Assembly (NCBI GenBank): GCA_025997955.1 | Contig: BNVH01000061.1 | Coordinates: 1-25,005, forward strand | Length of the DNA stretch: 25,005 nucleotides | DNA from: Synergistales bacterium | GTDB taxonomy: Bacteria; Synergistota; Synergistia; Synergistales; Aminobacteriaceae | Reading direction: 5' to 3' | In this document: piece after piece, positions 24,754 to 25,005 of the stretch | Layout of the letters: every line of letters starts with the position of its first letter | Numbering within the stretch: the stretch's first letter is position 1 | Made by a program: the position numbers and the translations under genes | Notes under the pieces: model-generated | What the model was told of the DNA's origin: nothing | What the model saw: only the letters and a program-made list of their open reading frames with translations | Databases searched by the model: none

Positions 24754-24812
24754 ATGGTGGGCTACCTTTTAGGCGCGTCCTAAGAGATTTATGCTCACCA
24801 TTTTATTTCTTT
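24754..24812 (+). terminator. Strong two-part hairpin terminator after the ATP-grasp gene
   Basis: Outer stem ATGGTGGGC (24754-24762) with GCTCACCAT (24793-24801), one G-U pair. Inner stem CTTTTAGG (24766-24773) with CCTAAGAG (24779-24786), one G-U pair, loop CGCGT. TTTTATTTCTTT follows. It begins 22 bases after the stop codon. Confidence 0.75.
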
Positions 24813-25005
24813 GAGTTTCCCCATTTTTTCAAGCGCACCTCCAAAGGAGAAGCTGATTTGAGCGTGGCGGGCTCTTATAGAACCAATGTCAACAACTTAA
24901 GAAAAGCATGGAATACCGCAATATCTGCTTAAAATACGTATTGATAAAATAAGCCGTGCTAAATAAGTCAGATGAATACCCTTATTCAGGGTATATCTCA
25001 TTGGT
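24813..25005. other. Intergenic end of window, no supported gene
   Basis: Nothing firm is seen here. A TTG at 24858 behind AAAGGAG (24843-24849) opens a 24-codon frame to 24932 that I do not accept as a gene. A small hairpin ATACCC/GGGTAT lies at 24976-24994, close to the window edge. Confidence 0.5.

Noticed and set aside
24858..24932. 24-codon TTG-started frame after the terminator
   Set aside because: Good ribosome-site spacing but very short, rare start and no context; could be chance.

Overview
The window reads as a moderately GC-rich chromosome of a two-membrane, flagellated anaerobe. The style of the FliD N-terminus, the SPase-I type periplasmic binding protein and the gene mix suggest a gut- or host-associated member of the Synergistota. 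That placement is inference from protein style; no 16S rRNA or marker gene is present. No tRNA, rRNA or CRISPR array was found.

Left part, + strand (1-9120). A decayed IS4/IS1634-type transposase remnant (minus strand) is followed by an AT-rich control region with several operator-like dyads. Then comes an overlapping operon: metal-chelate or cobalamin type ABC importer (binding protein, permease, ATPase), a tandem FmdE-like protein and a family 2 glycosyltransferase. Next is fliD, behind a near-consensus sigma-28 promoter. This FliD is about twice the usual length, with repeated beta-type modules, a Pro-Thr-Ala linker and a heptad repeat array. A strong terminator separates it from the convergent minus-strand genes.

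Middle part, - strand (9187-14563). Read in transcription order: a small uncharacterised helical protein, a membrane-anchored CapD/PglF/WbpM-type NDP-sugar dehydratase, a COG2509-type FAD oxidoreductase, a D-2-hydroxyacid dehydrogenase and an M50 site-2 protease. Short gaps suggest one or two transcripts.

Right part. Remains of an IS630-type transposase and of a frameshifted STAS-domain gene abut each other (14666-15057) and mark a recombined border. Beside them lies a compact natural-product operon on the minus strand: a 2301-residue non-ribosomal peptide synthetase, C(partial)-A-PCP-C-A-PCP-reductase, overlapping by an ATGA junction with its own Sfp-type phosphopantetheinyl transferase. The layout matches the dipeptide-aldehyde / pyrazinone synthetases (AusA type) known from staphylococci and gut Firmicutes. 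The first condensation domain has lost its catalytic half, so the enzyme should work as A-T-C-A-T-R. Divergent from it are a HxGTHxD cyclase-family hydrolase and, behind its own promoter and before a strong terminator, an AT-richer ATP-grasp ligase. Whether these two take part in the peptide pathway is unknown.

The most interesting objects are the NRPS-PPTase pair with its truncated starter condensation domain, the giant repeat-bearing FliD, and the operator-rich importer/FmdE-like operon.
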